From NCBI GenBank assembly GCA_947472795.1, contig CANJBL010000002.1, positions 124,001 to 188,000 on the forward strand: 64,000 bases of DNA, in the 5' to 3' direction. Shown in pieces: positions 36,241 through 44,976 of this stretch (positions are counted from its first letter, which is position 1; every line of letters begins with the position of its first letter). The notes beneath the pieces were generated by a model that saw only the letters and a program-made list of their open reading frames with translations, ran no database searches and was not told the DNA's origin. Source of the DNA: Fidelibacterota bacterium (GTDB lineage: Bacteria; Pseudomonadota; Alphaproteobacteria; Rhodospirillales; Rhodospirillaceae). Made by a program: the position numbers and the translations under genes.

Positions 36241-37494
36241 CTATTTTTGTGGGGGCGCCTCGTAGAGGAAGCGCGTGCGCACCGTACCGGGAATATCCGC
36301 CAAATCCTTACGGATACCCATACCCACCTTCACGCGCCCGATCACGTCCGTCACGACATAGCCGATCTCGCCATCCGTGCGCAGGTATTGACCCGCGATG
36401 TTGATCTCACGGCGCGAGAAGGTTTCGGAGATGCGTGCCATGACGCCCGGCTCGTCGCGATGAATGTGCATGAAGCGCGTAGTATTGGACTGAGGCGGCA
36501 GCGCCACCTCCACGAAATTCACCGCGCCCAGGGTCGAGCCATTGTCGGAATACTTCACCAGCTTTTCGGCGACTTCGCCGCCGATGTTGGCTTGCGCTTC
36601 TTCCGTCGAGCCGCCGATGTGCGGCGTCAGGATCACGTTGCGCATGCCCTGCAGCGGGCTCTTGAATTTCTCTTCCACCGTTGCCGGTTCTTTTGGGAAC
36701 ACGTCAATGGCAGCGCCTCCAACATGCTGCGATTTCAAAGCTTCCGCCAACGCCGGGATATCCACCGTCGTTCCACGGGCGGCGTTGATGAAGAATGCGC
36801 CCTTTTTCATCTTCTTGAACTTGGCCGCCGTCATCATGTTCTTGGTTTCAGGTGTTTCCGGCACGTGCAGCGTCACGACATCGGAGATTGCCAGGAGTTC
36901 ATCGAGCGAGCGGCACGGCGCTGCGTTGCCGATGGCCAGCTTCTCCACCACATCGTAGAAGCGCACCTGCATGCCCATGGCTTCCGCGATGACAGAGAGC
37001 TGCGTGCCGATATGCCCGTAACCGACGATGCCGATGACCTTGCCGCGAATTTCCCGCGCACCTTTGACGGTCTTGTCCCACTCGCCTTCGTGCGCACCCC
37101 AGGAGCGTTGCGGAATGCCGCGGAACAGCATGATGATCTCGGCCAGCACCAGTTCTGCTACCGAGCGGGTGTTTGAATAGGGCGCGTTGAAAACCGGAAT
37201 GCCCAACTTCTTGGCCGCCGTCAGATCCACCTGGTTCGTGCCGATGCAGAAACAGCCTATCGTGAGCAGCCTTTCAGCCGACGCCAGAACGTCCTTGGTA
37301 AGCTTGGTGCGGGAGCGGATGCCAATGATATGGACGTCCTTCAGGCGCCGCTTAAGTTCATCGGCGTCCAAAGCCTCCTTCACAAGCTCAACATTGCCGT
37401 AGCCCTGCCTTTTGAAAAGCTCGGCGGCGCTCTTATGGATATTCTCCAGAAGCAGAACTTTGATTTTATTCTTTGGAAGGGAAAGCTTTTCCAT
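36241..37494 (-). CDS. serA: D-3-phosphoglycerate dehydrogenase
   Basis: SerA (417 residues) oxidises 3-phosphoglycerate, the first step of serine synthesis. The Rossmann motif is GIVGYGHIGTQLSVIAEAMG, catalytic histidine is in LTPHIGGSTEEAQ, and IGIRSRTKLTKDVL marks the substrate domain. A C-terminal ACT domain (MHIHRDEPGVMARISETFS) indicates allosteric feedback by serine. Length and order match the E. coli-type short enzyme. It is divergent from the RidA gene. Confidence 0.95.
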   Translation of the reverse strand: MEKLSLPKNKIKVLLLENIHKSAAELFKRQGYGNVELVKEALDADELKRRLKDVHIIGIRSRTKLTKDVLASAERLLTIGCFCIGTNQVDLTAAKKLGIPVFNAPYSNTRSVAELVLAEIIMLFRGIPQRSWGAHEGEWDKTVKGAREIRGKVIGIVGYGHIGTQLSVIAEAMGMQVRFYDVVEKLAIGNAAPCRSLDELLAISDVVTLHVPETPETKNMMTAAKFKKMKKGAFFINAARGTTVDIPALAEALKSQHVGGAAIDVFPKEPATVEEKFKSPLQGMRNVILTPHIGGSTEEAQANIGGEVAEKLVKYSDNGSTLGAVNFVEVALPPQSNTTRFMHIHRDEPGVMARISETFSRREINIAGQYLRTDGEIGYVVTDVIGRVKVGMGIRKDLADIPGTVRTRFLYEAPPQK

Positions 37495-37623
37495 GGGGCT
37501 GTCGGAGCGCCTTCTTGTGTTCTCTGCCTGGGGGATCAGACATGGTATGGTGGGTGGCCAGCGACGCCAATATATAAAGTCCCATTATATAAAGTCGTTG
37601 TGCAAATCAATGTGGGAGCCCTC

Positions 37624-38091
37624 ATGGCTGGTAAGATAGAGGCGCATATCAAGACTTTAGGGCTCGTTTTGCCTTCAGCCTCGGCGCCGGTGGCTAATTA
37701 TGTGCCATTTGTGCGCACGGGCGCCCTGGTCTTTGTCTCCGGGCAGTTACCCCTTCAGGACGGCGCCGTGAAATGCATCGGTCTTGTCGGCGACGGTGTC
37801 ACGGTGGAGCAAGCTTACGAGGCCGCCAAGCTGTGCGCGCTCAATCTCATCGCCCAGGCAAAAGCAGCTTGCAACGGCGACTTGGATAAGGTGATGCGCG
37901 TCGTGAAACTCACAGGATTTGTCGCTGCTGGGCCAACGTTCACGGATCATCCGAAAGTCATCAACGGCGCCTCGGACCTCATGGTTCAGGTGTTCGGCGA
38001 GGCCGGACGCCATAGCCGCGCGGCCGTCGGCGCAGCGTCACTGCCACGGGGTGCCGCGGTGGAAGTGGAAGCCGTCTTCGAGGTGATGTAA
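37624..38091 (+). CDS. RidA/YjgF family enamine/imine deaminase-like protein
   Basis: The 155-residue product matches RidA proteins, which hydrolyse reactive enamine/imine intermediates released by PLP enzymes. Family segments are FVRTGALVFVSGQLPLQDG, ALNLIAQAKAACNGDLDKVMRVVKLTGFV, and HSRAAVGAASLPRGAAVEVEAVFEV, which includes the substrate-binding arginine. ATG 37624 has GGGAG upstream; the open frame extends far upstream antisense to serA without similarity. The next gene starts 8 bases after it. Confidence 0.9.
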   Translation: MAGKIEAHIKTLGLVLPSASAPVANYVPFVRTGALVFVSGQLPLQDGAVKCIGLVGDGVTVEQAYEAAKLCALNLIAQAKAACNGDLDKVMRVVKLTGFVAAGPTFTDHPKVINGASDLMVQVFGEAGRHSRAAVGAASLPRGAAVEVEAVFEVM

Positions 38092-38098
38092 CGCCCCG

Positions 38099-39292
38099 AT
38101 GGACGATGAACGCGCCACGGACCGGGACTGGACCCTTAAGGTCGTCTCCAGCATTCACGATATCGATGCGACGGATTGGGATGTCTGTGCGGGTGTGCAT
38201 GGGCCGCAGCACAATCCGTTTGTGCGACACGCCTTCTTCAGCGCTCTGGAAGATTCCGGCTCCGTAGATGCCGACACGGGTTGGCAGCCGCAGCACGTGG
38301 TGCTGGAGGACAGCAAGGGCCGCATCCTGGCGTGCGCTCCGCTCTATCTGAAGAACCATTCTTACGGCGAATACGTTTTCGACTGGGGCTGGGCGGAAGC
38401 CTACCAACGCGCGGGCGGGCGCTATTATCCGAAGCTGCAATGCGCCGTACCGTTCACTCCAGTCACGGGACCTCGCCTTCTCGTGCGTGGCGACAGCGAC
38501 GCCTCCACGCGAACAGAATTGCAGCGGGCCTTGCTCGCCGGCATGGAAGAACTCGCCCGACGCCTGAAGGTCTCATCGCTGCATGTGACCTTCCCGACCC
38601 AATCCGAGGCGGACCTCATGACGCAAGCCGGTTTTTTACCGCGTCTCGGCGAGCAGTATCATTGGAAGAACGAAGGCTATGCCAGCTTCGACGATTTCCT
38701 CGAAGCGCTCTCCTCGCGCAAACGCAAAGCCATCCGCAAGGAGCGCGAGAAGGCCAACAGCGCCGGCATCACGATCCGCACACTGGTTGGTAGTGAGATC
38801 ACCTCGACCCACTGGGACGCCTTCTTCGATTTCTATATGAACACGTCCGACCGCAAATGGGGCCAAGCGTATCTCACGCGCGAGTTCTTCGACCTTCTTG
38901 GTCAGCGCCTAGGCGACGCTGTTGTGCTCGTGATAGGTGAGCAGTCGGGCACACCCGTATGTGGCGCGCTGAACCTGCGCGGCGGCGACACGCTCTTCGG
39001 GCGCAATTGGGGCACGCTCGTCGATATCCCTATGCTGCACTTCGAGGTCTGCTACTACCGCGCCATCGACTTCGCCATTGCTCATAAGCTGGCGTGGGTG
39101 GAGGCAGGTGCTCAAGGTCAGCATAAGCTCCAGCGGGGCTATCTTCCCCGGGCCACCTATTCGGCCCATTGGATAGCTGACACTGGATTCCGTCAGGCCG
39201 TCGCCCGCTTCCTGGAGCAGGAGCGGGAAGCCATCAGTGAAGATATAGCTGTGCGAACCGAACTGGGCCCCTTTAAGCACTTGGACAATTAA
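38099..39292 (+). CDS. FemAB/GNAT-like protein (DUF482, COG3146)
   Basis: The protein (397 residues) belongs to the DUF482 family of predicted acyl/aminoacyltransferases with tandem GNAT-like folds. Typical segments are HNPFVRHAFFSALEDSG, CAPLYLKNHSYGEYVFDWGWAEAY, YASFDDFLEALSSRKRKAIRKER, FFDFYMNTSDRKWGQAYL and WVEAGAQGQHKLQRGYLP. Substrate is unknown. It is likely co-transcribed with RidA. The stop TAA lies within REP locus B. Confidence 0.85.
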   Translation: MDDERATDRDWTLKVVSSIHDIDATDWDVCAGVHGPQHNPFVRHAFFSALEDSGSVDADTGWQPQHVVLEDSKGRILACAPLYLKNHSYGEYVFDWGWAEAYQRAGGRYYPKLQCAVPFTPVTGPRLLVRGDSDASTRTELQRALLAGMEELARRLKVSSLHVTFPTQSEADLMTQAGFLPRLGEQYHWKNEGYASFDDFLEALSSRKRKAIRKEREKANSAGITIRTLVGSEITSTHWDAFFDFYMNTSDRKWGQAYLTREFFDLLGQRLGDAVVLVIGEQSGTPVCGALNLRGGDTLFGRNWGTLVDIPMLHFEVCYYRAIDFAIAHKLAWVEAGAQGQHKLQRGYLPRATYSAHWIADTGFRQAVARFLEQEREAISEDIAVRTELGPFKHLDN

Positions 39293-39335
39293 TTCGTCCC
39301 TGGTACAATTAATTAAATAGTACCAGGGACAATAA
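39287..39335. repeat. REP element pair, locus B (upstream of the transposase)
   Basis: Two REP units face each other as an 11-bp perfect inverted repeat GTCCCTGGTAC (39296-39306) and GTACCAGGGAC (39320-39330), separated by an AT-rich spacer. The left edge gives the DUF482 gene its TAA; the right edge ends 6 bases before the transposase ATG. Confidence 0.92.
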
Positions 39336-39336
39336 A

Positions 39337-40026
39337 ATGGCGCGCCGTCCTCGTCTTTTCCTGCCCGGACATCCGGTCCATATCGTTCAGCGCGGCAACA
39401 ACCGAGGGCAGGTGTTTTTCGAGGCGGGAGATGCCAAGAAATACTTGGGCTGGCTGGAAGAAGCGGCGGCTAAGCACGGCGTCGCAATCCATGCCTATGT
39501 GCTCATGACCAACCACGTCCATCTGCTGGCCTCACCTGAGACCTTCCACGCTCTGCCCCGGGCCATGCGCGACGTGAACTGGCGCTACAGCCGCCACATC
39601 AACGATACGCAAGCGCGCACAGGCAGCGTGTGGGAAGGTCGTTACCGCGCGTCACTGATTGAGGCGGACGACTATTTCTTTGCTTGCAGCCGTTATATCG
39701 AGCTCAATCCTGTGCGGGCGGGTCTCGCTAAGACCCCCGGTGAGTATCGCTGGTCCAGTTACAAGGCCAATGCTGAAGGTAAAGACGACGCGGCCATCTC
39801 GCCGCACGACCTCTACACACAATTGGGCGAAAGCGCGGCCGATCGCGCCGCGGCGTACAGCAGTCTGTTCGAGGGGACATTCCCCGACACCACCCTTTCC
39901 GCCATCCGTGACGCCGTGAATGGCGGCTGGCCGCTTGGCAAAGACAGTTTCGCAGCCTTTGCCACCCGACAGGCTGGGGCCTCCCTCATTCGCCGGAAAC
40001 GTGGCCGCCCCGCCCGCGCCGCTTAA
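39337..40026 (+). CDS. REP-associated tyrosine transposase (RAYT, Y1 HUH type)
   Basis: The 229-residue protein is a Y1 single-strand transposase of the RAYT group, which cut and join at REP hairpins. The start HPVHIVQRGNNRGQVFFE, the HUH-type metal motif NHVHLL (His60, His62), GSVWEGRY and the Tyr120 segment YIELNPVRAG are all present, so it looks intact. REP palindromes flank it on both sides, which is the expected organisation and defines the cognate repeat. The C terminus is basic (RRKRGRPARAA). RAYTs are usually single-copy and domesticated rather than self-mobile. Confidence 0.93.
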   Translation: MARRPRLFLPGHPVHIVQRGNNRGQVFFEAGDAKKYLGWLEEAAAKHGVAIHAYVLMTNHVHLLASPETFHALPRAMRDVNWRYSRHINDTQARTGSVWEGRYRASLIEADDYFFACSRYIELNPVRAGLAKTPGEYRWSSYKANAEGKDDAAISPHDLYTQLGESAADRAAAYSSLFEGTFPDTTLSAIRDAVNGGWPLGKDSFAAFATRQAGASLIRRKRGRPARAA

Positions 40027-40083
40027 TTGTCCCTGGCACCAATTTTAATTCGAATTTTAATTCGTACCAGGGACGATTAAAAT
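40022..40083. repeat. REP element pair, locus C (downstream of the transposase)
   Basis: Facing units GTCCCTGGCAC and GTACCAGGGAC surround an AT-rich spacer with repeated AATTTTAATTCG. The edges supply the TAA stops of the transposase (40024-40026) and of the convergent thioesterase gene (40077-40079). Confidence 0.92.
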
Positions 40084-40472
40084 TGCTTATTCAGGATTTC
40101 CTGGGGGTGGCCCTGCTCGTCCACGGCCACGTAGGTGAACAGCCCTTCGGTCACATGGATCGGACCTCCTAAGCGGCTCCTGCGCACCCAAGTCTCAACA
40201 AGCACGGAAATCGACGTACGCCCAATACGCTGGATGCGCGCGTAGCAGCTGACCGCATCGCCGACGTGCACTGGCTTGTGAAAGCTCATGGCATCCACAG
40301 CCACCGTCACGACTCTGCCGCCGGCTTGGCCGGCAGCGTGAATGCCGCCGGCGATGTCCATTTGCCCGAGCACCCATCCGCCGAAGATGCGTCCCGATGG
40401 GTTGGTGTCGGCCGGCATGGCCAATACCCTCAATGATAGCTCGCCCTGCGGCTCCGCGCGTGTGCTGCTCAT
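40077..40472 (-). CDS. Acyl-CoA thioesterase (hotdog fold, YciA-like)
   Basis: This 131-residue hotdog-fold enzyme hydrolyses acyl-CoA thioesters. The signature PADTNPSGRIFGGWVLGQMDIAG contains the catalytic Asp region, followed by FHKPVHVGDAVSCYARIQRIGRTSI. ATG 40472 has GGGGA upstream and matches family length. Its stop lies within a REP element. Confidence 0.9.
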   Translation of the reverse strand: MSSTRAEPQGELSLRVLAMPADTNPSGRIFGGWVLGQMDIAGGIHAAGQAGGRVVTVAVDAMSFHKPVHVGDAVSCYARIQRIGRTSISVLVETWVRRSRLGGPIHVTEGLFTYVAVDEQGHPQEILNKQF

Positions 40473-40573
40473 GAAATCCCCGTTCCTCTCACGACCCACA
40501 TATTGTGCCGTGCAACGATCCCACCTACTTTACGCTGCATTCGCAAAGCGTTTGCGGCCCCTTTTCCCCTATC

Positions 40574-42604
40574 ATGGCGCACATGGCTGATCTTTTCCAA
40601 CAGAACCCCAAAGGCAAATCCTCCAAGGGCAAGGCCCCGAAAGGCAGCGGCGGCGGTGAATACACCGCTAAGGACATCGAGGTCCTGGAGGGTCTGGAGC
40701 CCGTTCGCCGCCGTCCCGGCATGTACATCGGCGGCAGCGATGAAACCGCCATGCACCACCTCATCTCCGAAATTCTCGACAACGCCATGGACGAAGCCGT
40801 GGCCGGTCACGCCAGCACCATAGAAGTGCACCTCGGGGAGGATAATGAAGTGACGATCCGGGACAACGGCCGTGGCATGCCCGTGGATCCGCACCCCAAG
40901 TTCCCCAAGAAGTCGGCGCTCGAGGTCATCATGACTACACTGCACGCCGGCGGTAAGTTCTCGGACAAGGTTTATCAAACCTCAGGCGGTCTGCACGGTG
41001 TCGGCGCCAGCGTCGTCAACGCGCTGTCCAGTGAGTTGACCGTCGAAGTCGCGCGCGACAAGACCCTCTACACCCAGAAATTCAGCCGGGGCATACCGCA
41101 GGGCAAGCTTGTCAAAGGCGGTGCCGTCAACCGCCGCGGCACGACCGTGATCTTCACGCCCGATACGCAGATCTTCGGCGACAAAGCACACTTCCGCCCC
41201 GCCAACGTCTATCGCATGGTGCGCTCCAAGGCTTACCTGTTCGAAGGCGTGAAGGTTCGTTGGTCCTGCGACAAGAGCCTGCTCAGGGGCGACGACAAAA
41301 CGCCGGCCGAAGAGGAACTGCATTTCGTCAACGGCCTCACCGACTACCTTTCGCATGTGCTGGCCGGACGCAAGCGCCTGGTCGACTCTTTCTTTGCCGG
41401 CAAGGCCGAGATGGCGGAAGGCGACGGCATCGGCGGACGCGTGGAATGGGCGGTGTGTTGGCCCGATGACGAGTCTGGTTTCTTGAACTCCTACTGCAAT
41501 ACTGTTCCGACCCCCGATGGTGGCACACACGAGCAAGGTCTGAGGACCGGCCTGCTGCGGGCCATCAAGGCCTACGCCGAAATGACCGGCGCCAAGGGCA
41601 TGACCAACGTCACCGGCGACGATGTCTGGGGCGGGGCTTGCATCATGCTGTCGGTGTTCATCAAGGACCCGCAGTTCCAAGGCCAAACCAAAGACCGCCT
41701 CGTCTCCGTCGCCGCGACGCGGCTGGTGGAAACCGTGATCAAAGATCACTTCGACCACTGGCTTTCGGGCGACGTGGGCACGGCCAATACACTGGTGGAA
41801 ACCGTCATCGCGCGCGCCAACGAGCGCGTGAAGAAAAGACAAGATCAGGACTTCAGCCGCAAGTCGGCCACGAAGAAGCTGCGCCTGCCCGGCAAGCTGA
41901 CCGATTGCTCACGCTCTTCGCCGCAGGGCACGGAGCTTTTCATCGTCGAAGGTGATTCCGCCGGCGGCTCTGCGAAGCAGGCCCGCAGTCGCGAAACGCA
42001 GGCTGTATTGCCCCTGCGCGGCAAGATTCTGAACGTGGCGTCGGCGACCGACGACAAGATGCGCGCCAACCAGGAAATACAGGATCTCATTGAGGCGCTG
42101 GGCTGCGGTATCCGCGACCGTTATGACGAGAGCAAGCTGCGCTACGAGAAGATCATCATCATGACCGACGCCGATGTGGACGGTGCCCACATCGCCAGTC
42201 TCTTGATGACTTTCTTCTACCGCGAGATGCCGACGCTCATCGAAAACGGCCACCTCTTTCTCGCGCTGCCGCCGCTGTACCGCCTCTCCCAACGCGGCAC
42301 GACGCACTACGCCATGGACGACGCTCACAAGGACAAGCTGCTCGCCAGCACGTTCGATAGCCGCGGCAAAGTCGAGGTCAGCCGCTTCAAGGGCCTCGGC
42401 GAAATGCCCCCCGGCCAGCTCAAAGAAACCACCATGGATCCGTCACGCCGCAGTTTGTTGAAAGTGCAAATCGCCGGTGACGAGGAAAAAGGTGCGCAGC
42501 GCGCCACGGCCAAACTGGTGGAACAGCTCATGGGCCGCAAACCCGAAGAGCGTTTCAAATTCATCCAGGAAAACGCGAAGTTTGCTGAAGCCCTCGACAT
42601 TTAA
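40574..42604 (+). CDS. parE: DNA topoisomerase IV subunit B
   Basis: ParE (676 residues) is the ATPase subunit of topoisomerase IV, which decatenates sister chromosomes. It has the GHKL ATPase motifs (ISEILDNAMDEAVAGHA, IRDNGRGMPVD, GGLHGVGASVVNALS) and the TOPRIM domain (LFIVEGDSAGGSAKQARSR, IIMTDADVDGAHIASLL). RRRPGMYIGGSDETAMHHL favours ParE over GyrB. A second ATG at 40583 is an equally good start. Confidence 0.95.
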   Translation: MAHMADLFQQNPKGKSSKGKAPKGSGGGEYTAKDIEVLEGLEPVRRRPGMYIGGSDETAMHHLISEILDNAMDEAVAGHASTIEVHLGEDNEVTIRDNGRGMPVDPHPKFPKKSALEVIMTTLHAGGKFSDKVYQTSGGLHGVGASVVNALSSELTVEVARDKTLYTQKFSRGIPQGKLVKGGAVNRRGTTVIFTPDTQIFGDKAHFRPANVYRMVRSKAYLFEGVKVRWSCDKSLLRGDDKTPAEEELHFVNGLTDYLSHVLAGRKRLVDSFFAGKAEMAEGDGIGGRVEWAVCWPDDESGFLNSYCNTVPTPDGGTHEQGLRTGLLRAIKAYAEMTGAKGMTNVTGDDVWGGACIMLSVFIKDPQFQGQTKDRLVSVAATRLVETVIKDHFDHWLSGDVGTANTLVETVIARANERVKKRQDQDFSRKSATKKLRLPGKLTDCSRSSPQGTELFIVEGDSAGGSAKQARSRETQAVLPLRGKILNVASATDDKMRANQEIQDLIEALGCGIRDRYDESKLRYEKIIIMTDADVDGAHIASLLMTFFYREMPTLIENGHLFLALPPLYRLSQRGTTHYAMDDAHKDKLLASTFDSRGKVEVSRFKGLGEMPPGQLKETTMDPSRRSLLKVQIAGDEEKGAQRATAKLVEQLMGRKPEERFKFIQENAKFAEALDI

Positions 42605-42687
42605 AGGTCGAGCCGTCATCGAACGGTACCTTTAATGAACCGCGAAATCGTGGGATGCTTCCCGCTCTACGGGAGCGGGAGGATCGC

Positions 42688-43101
42688 GTGTCCAGACATT
42701 TGATTGCATATGGCCTGCGCTTCTGCGCGGTTCTTGCGGTTCTTGCACTTCTTGCCGGCGGCAGCACCGCTGGCGCGCAAGACGAAGACGAGAAGGCGCA
42801 AATCGACATCATCAACAACCGCAATGAAAAGATCAGCATGCGGTTTGAATATGCCTTCCGCCAATACACCTGGACGCTCATCGAGCATCCCATCGAAGCG
42901 CAGGATGATGTTATCTACCGTTATCCCAGCAATATTCCCGGATGCGAACATCTGCGGGAGTGGGGGATCGTCGACGGTATCCTCACCATTTCAAACGCGC
43001 GCGGCCCTCTTTGCCAAAAGCGCGTTAGCTTGTGCGACAAGCATCTGACGACGATGACGGTCAACAACGCCACATGCGACTGGACCGTGCGGCAAAATTA
43101 A
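42688..43101 (+). CDS. Small exported hypothetical protein
   Basis: I do not recognise this 137-residue protein. It has a signal peptide (LIAYGLRFCAVLAVLALLAGG, cleavage near AGAQ) and a mature part of about 105 residues with five cysteines (CEHL, LCQKR, SLCDK, TCDW), suggesting disulfides in the periplasm. GTG 42688 with GGGAGG upstream is the best start; a TTG 33 bases earlier is possible. The stop TAA lies in REP locus D. Confidence 0.65.
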   Translation: MSRHLIAYGLRFCAVLAVLALLAGGSTAGAQDEDEKAQIDIINNRNEKISMRFEYAFRQYTWTLIEHPIEAQDDVIYRYPSNIPGCEHLREWGIVDGILTISNARGPLCQKRVSLCDKHLTTMTVNNATCDWTVRQN

Positions 43102-43132
43102 TTCGTACCAGGGACGAACTAGGGACGAATTA
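43097..43132. repeat. REP element, locus D
   Basis: TTAATTCGTACCAGGGACG is followed directly by a partial second unit CTAGGGACGAATTA. The edges supply TAA stops for the genes on both sides (43099-43101 plus, 43130-43132 minus). Confidence 0.9.
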
Positions 43133-43663
43133 CTTCACGAAAATCGCCGGGCGGTATTTGAAGTATTCCCTTTCGACGTCGGTGACGTCGCGGCGAAGAA
43201 GAAACGCGTGCGCTTCGGGGACGAGAGCTTCCACGGAAACGAGGCGCTTCCAGATCTCATGTGCCTGAGAAAACGAGTCCGGAGTAGCGGCGGCATAGAA
43301 CGTCGCGACCCAGGTCTCGAGCCCTTTCGCGGCCATAAGGCTTACGGTCGTATTGCGCCCGACAAGATCCGGGCGAAATTCCTCAAGGGCTTTGGCATAG
43401 GATGCAAGGACAGCCCTGCCCGCGTCATCCAGCGGCTGTTCGCCGGAGACGTAAGCATCGGGAAACGGTTCTTCCACTTGGCGTGTGGAGTCCAAAGTCT
43501 TCTTGGCAAAAAGAGCGGCGGCAAAAATCCCGGCCAGTTCGGAGCCAGAGACGCGGTGCACTTTCGCATGGTGCTCTCGCACAAAGTCCTGCGGCGACTT
43601 CGGCTGGCCTCGCCCCATGAGCATGTCGAGCTTTTGGCGCCAGAATGATTTCGGCTCAGCCAC
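43130..43663 (-). CDS. Hypothetical protein
   Basis: I do not recognise this 177-residue protein. It has no signal peptide or membrane helix. It begins with a basic stretch (FWRQKLDMLMGRGQPKSPQDF) and is probably mostly helical (SGSELAGIFAAALFAKKTLDS, AGRAVLASYAKALEEF). Codon use looks like the neighbours. Its stop lies in REP locus D. Confidence 0.6.
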   Translation of the reverse strand: MAEPKSFWRQKLDMLMGRGQPKSPQDFVREHHAKVHRVSGSELAGIFAAALFAKKTLDSTRQVEEPFPDAYVSGEQPLDDAGRAVLASYAKALEEFRPDLVGRNTTVSLMAAKGLETWVATFYAAATPDSFSQAHEIWKRLVSVEALVPEAHAFLLRRDVTDVEREYFKYRPAIFVK

Positions 43664-43704
43664 TGCTTTACGCTCCCGCTTTTATCCCGCAGATAGTTAG
43701 CACG

Positions 43705-44784
43705 TCAGCTTGGCGCAATGATATCGGACAAATCCAGTTCGTCCGGCCCGAGCGGAGCAAAATAATCTTCAATGACTGCGTCATTGATTTCCGCCAGTGT
43801 TTTGGCACGCCACTGTGGACGATTGTCCTTATCAATCAGAAGCGCGCGCACCCCTTCGTAAAAATCCCCGTCCTCGGTAATACGCCGCGCCAAACGCCAT
43901 TCCATGCGGAAGCAGTCGGCGCGCGAAAGCCGGGCCCCTTCACGAATTTCCCGGAACGAAATTTTCAAGGACAGCGGAGAGAACGTGCGCAGGGCGGCGA
44001 GCTGTGTTGCCGCCCAAGGATCCTTGTCTTCGGCCAAAGATGCGAAGATATCTTCCACGCTATTCTGGCTGAAATGGCGCGCGATGGCGTCGCTGTGTGT
44101 GAGGATTGGCGCGGGCGGAGGCGTTTCGGAGACCGCCGCGATTGCCGCATCAACGCCAGACTGCATCAGGGTTTCACGAAGTTTTGGAAGATGCACGTGG
44201 GGCACAAAATGCTGCGCGAGCCCTAAAGCCACGCAATCGGCGCCGTTCAGCCGCGCTCCCGTCAAGCCAACGAACAGGCCCATGGCACCGGGCAACCGCG
44301 ACAGAAAATAGGACGCGCCGATATCGGGAAAAAGTCCAATGCGCGTCTCGGGCATGGCGAGGAGCGTGCGTTCGGTGACGATGCGATGCGACCCGTTCAC
44401 CGACACGCCTACCCCGCCACCCATGACCACGCGGTCCATGAAGGCGACAAAAGGTTTGCGCAGTGCGGTGATGCGCATGTTGCACCGGTATTCGGTGTGG
44501 AAGAAAGCGTGCGCAAAGACTGCGTCTGCGTCACGGTGGTGAGCCTCGAAAAGCTGGACGATATCGCCGCCAGCGCAGAAGGCTTTCTCGCCAGCGCCGG
44601 CGATCAGGATGGCGTGGATATCCTTGTCTTCATTCCAGGCGCGCAGCTGCGCGTCCAGAGACCGGCACATATCCAGCGTGAGGGTATTGAGGGCCTTGGG
44701 CCGGTTCAGGAGAATCTGTCCGACCGCCCCCGACGGGGACGTATCGTGGCGCTCAAACAAAATATCAGCGTCAGATGTAACCAT
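43705..44784 (-). CDS. Enoyl-CoA hydratase family protein, 3-hydroxyisobutyryl-CoA hydrolase-like
   Basis: The crotonase-fold protein (359 residues) matches the HIBCH subgroup, which hydrolyses 3-hydroxyisobutyryl-CoA in valine breakdown. It shows the oxyanion segments FCAGGDIVQLFEAHHRD and MDRVVMGGGVGVSVNGSHRI, the catalytic-region MPETRIGLFPDIGASYFLSRL, and the longer C terminus typical of HIBCH (FRMEWRLARRITEDGDFYEGV). I chose ATG 44784; the open frame extends 22 codons upstream with no similarity. Confidence 0.88.
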   Translation of the reverse strand: MVTSDADILFERHDTSPSGAVGQILLNRPKALNTLTLDMCRSLDAQLRAWNEDKDIHAILIAGAGEKAFCAGGDIVQLFEAHHRDADAVFAHAFFHTEYRCNMRITALRKPFVAFMDRVVMGGGVGVSVNGSHRIVTERTLLAMPETRIGLFPDIGASYFLSRLPGAMGLFVGLTGARLNGADCVALGLAQHFVPHVHLPKLRETLMQSGVDAAIAAVSETPPPAPILTHSDAIARHFSQNSVEDIFASLAEDKDPWAATQLAALRTFSPLSLKISFREIREGARLSRADCFRMEWRLARRITEDGDFYEGVRALLIDKDNRPQWRAKTLAEINDAVIEDYFAPLGPDELDLSDIIAPS

Positions 44785-44895
44785 AATCTTTCGGGGAAAA
44801 TCGCGGTAAAGGCTGCGTGAGGACCCGGAGGACAGGCACCATAAATGCATGGGAGGTATAGCTTTTTTGCATCTTCAGCGCCCTGCCTGAAGCTA

Positions 44896-44924
44896 TTGCT
44901 TAGGCTGGTCTAATTCAATATATA
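44896..44924 (+). promoter_or_regulatory. Sigma-70 promoter of the aldehyde dehydrogenase gene
   Basis: TTGCTT, a 17-base spacer and TATATA (followed by AACC) lie about 50 bases before the ATG. The pair is one of the best sigma-70-like promoters in the window. Confidence 0.6.
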
Positions 44925-44976
44925 ACCCGCAGAATTAGCCCTATTCTTGCTTTCCGAAAAAACCAGGGAGTTTCAG

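Noticed and set aside
37330-37623. N-terminal extension of the RidA gene
   Set aside because: The open frame continues 98 codons upstream, antisense to serA, but the RidA family start and GGGAG ribosome-binding site are at 37624.
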